Origin: ZYF759 sp046297455
GTDB lineage: Bacteria; Pseudomonadota; Alphaproteobacteria; Rhizobiales; Rhizobiaceae
Assembly (NCBI GenBank): GCA_046297455.1
Contig: JBKBIT010000020.1
Coordinates: forward strand, 1 to 64,000
Direction: 5' to 3'
DNA: 64,000 bases
The notes beneath the pieces were generated by a model that searched no databases, was not told where the DNA came from, and saw only the letters and a list, made by a program, of their open reading frames with translations. The translations under genes and the position numbers were made by a program. Below, in pieces: positions 62,032-64,000 of this stretch. Numbering within the stretch: the stretch's first letter is position 1; every line of letters begins with the position of its first letter.

Positions 62032-62343
62032 ATGCTGACAGTCGGTATCTCCCACTATCTCACCGTTTCGGCGCTACTGTTTACGATCGGCGTGTTCGGG
62101 ATCTTCCTCAACCGCCGCAACGTGATCGTCATCCTGATGTCGATCGAGCTGATCCTTCTGGCGGTGAACCTGAATTTCGTGGCGTTCTCGGCCGCGCTGG
62201 GCGATCTGGTCGGCCAGGTCTTCGCGCTGTTCGTGCTCACCGTTGCAGCCGCCGAAGCTGCTATCGGACTTGCGATCCTCGTCGTCTTCTTCCGCAACCG
62301 CGGGTCGATCGCTGTCGAAGACGTCAACATGATGAAGGGCTAG
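62032..62343 (+). CDS. nuoK: NADH-quinone oxidoreductase subunit K
   Basis: A 103-aa membrane subunit (ND4L-type) with three helices: HYLTVSALLFTIGVFG, then VIVILMSIELILLAVNLNFV (with the key glutamate), and AEAAIGLAILV. ATG 62032 is favoured; an in-frame TTG two codons earlier is possible. Confidence 0.95.
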   Translation: MLTVGISHYLTVSALLFTIGVFGIFLNRRNVIVILMSIELILLAVNLNFVAFSAALGDLVGQVFALFVLTVAAAEAAIGLAILVVFFRNRGSIAVEDVNMMKG

Positions 62344-62352
62344 AGGGCAGCC

Positions 62353-64000
62353 ATGTACCACGCCATCGTCTTCCTCCCCCTTCTGGGCTTCCTGATCGCG
62401 GGCCTGTTTGGCCGCTCGATCGGTGCAAAGGCGTCGGAATACGTGACCTCGGGCCTGATGGTGATCGTCGCCATCCTGTCCTGGATCGCCTTCTTCTCCG
62501 TTGCCTTCGCCGATACGCAGGCCTTTTCCGTACCTGTGATGCGCTTCATCGAATCGGGCGACCTGCAGGCCGCATGGGCGCTGCGCATCGACACGCTGAC
62601 CGTGGTCATGCTGGTCGTGGTCAACTCGGTCTCGGCCTTGGTGCATATCTATTCGATCGGCTACATGCACCACGATCCGCATCGGCCGCGCTTCTTCGCC
62701 TATCTGTCGCTGTTCACCTTCGCCATGCTGATGCTGGTGACGTCCGACAACCTCGTCCAGCTCTTCTTTGGCTGGGAGGGCGTGGGCCTCGCCTCCTATC
62801 TGCTGATCGGCTTCTGGTACAAGAAGCCGTCCGCCAATGCCGCTGCGATGAAGGCCTTCATCGTCAATCGTGTCGGCGATTTCGGCTTCGCGCTCGGCAT
62901 TTTCGGCGTCTACGTGATGTTCGGCTCGGTCAAGTTCGACGTCATCTTCGCCGAGGCCGGCGCGCTTGCCGCGACCTTTGCCGAGGGCGGCAATGGCGAG
63001 ATCGTCATGAACTTCCTCGGCATGGCGCTCGACCAGTCGGGGGCGATGACTGCGATCTGCCTGCTGCTCTTGCTCGGCGCCATGGGCAAGTCGGCCCAGG
63101 TGCCGCTGCACACCTGGCTCCCCGACGCGATGGAAGGCCCGACCCCGGTTTCCGCGCTGATCCATGCTGCCACCATGGTGACTGCGGGCGTGTTCATGCT
63201 GGCCCGGCTGTCGCCGATCTTCGAACTTTCTGCCACTGCACTGATGGTTGTCGTCTTTGTGGGCGCCATCACCGCCATTTTCGCCGCCAGTGTCGGCCTG
63301 GTCCAGAACGACATCAAGCGCGTCATCGCCTATTCGACCTGCTCCCAGCTTGGCTTCATGTTCGTGGCACTGGGCACCGGTTTTTATGCGGCGGCGATCT
63401 TCCACCTGTTCACCCATGCCTTCTTCAAGGCGCTTCTGTTCCTTGGCGCCGGCTCGGTGATCCATGCCGTCTCCGACGAGCAGGACATGCGCCGCATGGG
63501 CGGGTTGCGCACGCTAATCCCCCGAACCTACTGGATGATGATCATCGGCACGATCGCGCTGACCGGCGTCGGCATTCCGCTGACCGTCATCGGCACCTCG
63601 GGCTTCTTCTCCAAGGACGCCATCGTGGAGGGCGCATTCGCCGCCGGCACCGGGATGGCAACCTTCGCCTTCGTCCTTCTGGTCGTGGCGGCCATCTTCA
63701 CCAGCTTCTATTCCTGGCGGCTGATCTTCATGACCTTCCACGGCAAGCCGCGTGCCTCGGCCGACGTCATGCATCACGTGCATGAATCGCCACCGGTCAT
63801 GTTGGTGCCGCTCTACGTCCTGGCCGTGGGCTCGCTGTTCGCCGGCTTTGTCTTCAAGGATTTTTTCGTCGGCTACTACTATGACAGCTTCTGGAGCGGG
63901 GCGCTGTTCACGCTGCCGGATAACACCATCCTGGCCGAGTTCCACTATGTGCCGGTCTGGGTTGCGGCTTCGCCTTTTGCGGCCATGCTGGTCGGCTTCG
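62353..64000 (+). CDS. nuoL: NADH-quinone oxidoreductase subunit L (partial)
   Basis: The first 549 residues of an ND5-type antiporter-like subunit, cut by the window end. It begins MYHAIVFLPLLGF; QLFFGWEGVGLASYLLIGFW (with the conserved glutamate) and APDAMEGPTPVSALIHAATMV-type segments (here PDAMEGPTPVS, HAATMVTAGVF) are seen. The frame is intact to the end. nuoM and nuoN presumably follow outside. Confidence 0.96.
   Translation, partial: MYHAIVFLPLLGFLIAGLFGRSIGAKASEYVTSGLMVIVAILSWIAFFSVAFADTQAFSVPVMRFIESGDLQAAWALRIDTLTVVMLVVVNSVSALVHIYSIGYMHHDPHRPRFFAYLSLFTFAMLMLVTSDNLVQLFFGWEGVGLASYLLIGFWYKKPSANAAAMKAFIVNRVGDFGFALGIFGVYVMFGSVKFDVIFAEAGALAATFAEGGNGEIVMNFLGMALDQSGAMTAICLLLLLGAMGKSAQVPLHTWLPDAMEGPTPVSALIHAATMVTAGVFMLARLSPIFELSATALMVVVFVGAITAIFAASVGLVQNDIKRVIAYSTCSQLGFMFVALGTGFYAAAIFHLFTHAFFKALLFLGAGSVIHAVSDEQDMRRMGGLRTLIPRTYWMMIIGTIALTGVGIPLTVIGTSGFFSKDAIVEGAFAAGTGMATFAFVLLVVAAIFTSFYSWRLIFMTFHGKPRASADVMHHVHESPPVMLVPLYVLAVGSLFAGFVFKDFFVGYYYDSFWSGALFTLPDNTILAEFHYVPVWVAASPFAAMLVGF

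Noticed and set aside
50745..63465. Very long open frames antisense to nuo genes (for example about 800 codons opposite nuoB-nuoD and about 640 opposite nuoG)
   Set aside because: High GC codon use leaves antisense frames free of stops. They lack any domain pattern and lie exactly over conserved nuo genes.

Overview
This window is GC-rich chromosomal DNA from an alphaproteobacterium, most likely a member of the Rhizobiales (Hyphomicrobiales), perhaps near Mesorhizobium, Aminobacter or Phyllobacterium. The evidence is a clpP-clpX-lon-hupB block, a phosphatidylcholine synthase with the Pcs-specific motif spacing, an HWE-family sensor kinase, and a nuo operon with the alphaproteobacterial extras (NuoE with a long tail, a separate helix-hairpin-helix protein). 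The genus cannot be fixed from this sequence alone. No rRNA, CRISPR array, transposase, integrase or prophage gene was seen, so this looks like core chromosome with a few accessory genes.

Layout. 1-3.2 kb holds a short unassigned stretch with a terminator, a small monooxygenase-like gene, and a cytochrome P450 divergent from a FAD amine-oxidase-like gene. 3.2-8.7 kb is the proteolysis block clpP, clpX, lon, hupB. 8.7-18.4 kb is mixed: gamma carbonic anhydrase, a periplasmic transglutaminase-like peptidase beside a tandem PilZ protein, a PAS protein, rhomboid protease, CBS and universal stress proteins, a VWA protein coupled to a Tim14-like membrane J-protein, a D,D-carboxypeptidase with SPOR domain, and a phasin. 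18.6-21.5 kb is clpS-clpA. 21.5-35 kb contains azlCD, a HIT protein, an SRPBCC gene broken by an in-frame amber codon, an HWE kinase, tRNA-Val(CAC), gph, glyoxalase I, a tandem cold-shock protein, hydrolases, an AlkX-type glycosylase, a crotonase, cysE, rlmB and tRNA-Tyr(GTA). 35-49 kb contains NAD kinase, an OmpA-type lipid-layer/peptidoglycan protein, an SbtA-like bicarbonate transporter with its PII-like partner, hspQ, an AEC transporter, a Ubi-type hydroxylase, a DUF2182-DUF1326-pcs-quinone oxidoreductase run, a GST, rimO, dksA and an isolated FliO-domain gene.

50 kb to the end is the complex I operon nuoA to nuoL (nuoL is cut by the window end). It carries five non-canonical genes in register with the canonical ones: a 59-aa membrane peptide between nuoC and nuoD, an FkbM-type methyltransferase between nuoD and nuoE, a helix-hairpin-helix protein and a pentapeptide-repeat protein between nuoF and nuoG, and a 63-aa membrane peptide between nuoH and nuoI. 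Most are joined by 1-4 base stop/start overlaps, so they are probably translated together with complex I.

The best candidates for under-described biology are the extra genes of the nuo operon, the DUF2182/DUF1326 pair coupled to phosphatidylcholine synthesis, the SbtA/PII-like pair in a probable heterotroph, and the VWA plus Tim14-like J-protein pair. Proteostasis is a second theme: ClpXP, Lon, ClpSA and HspQ (a Lon enhancer in Yersinia) all lie in one 40 kb stretch.
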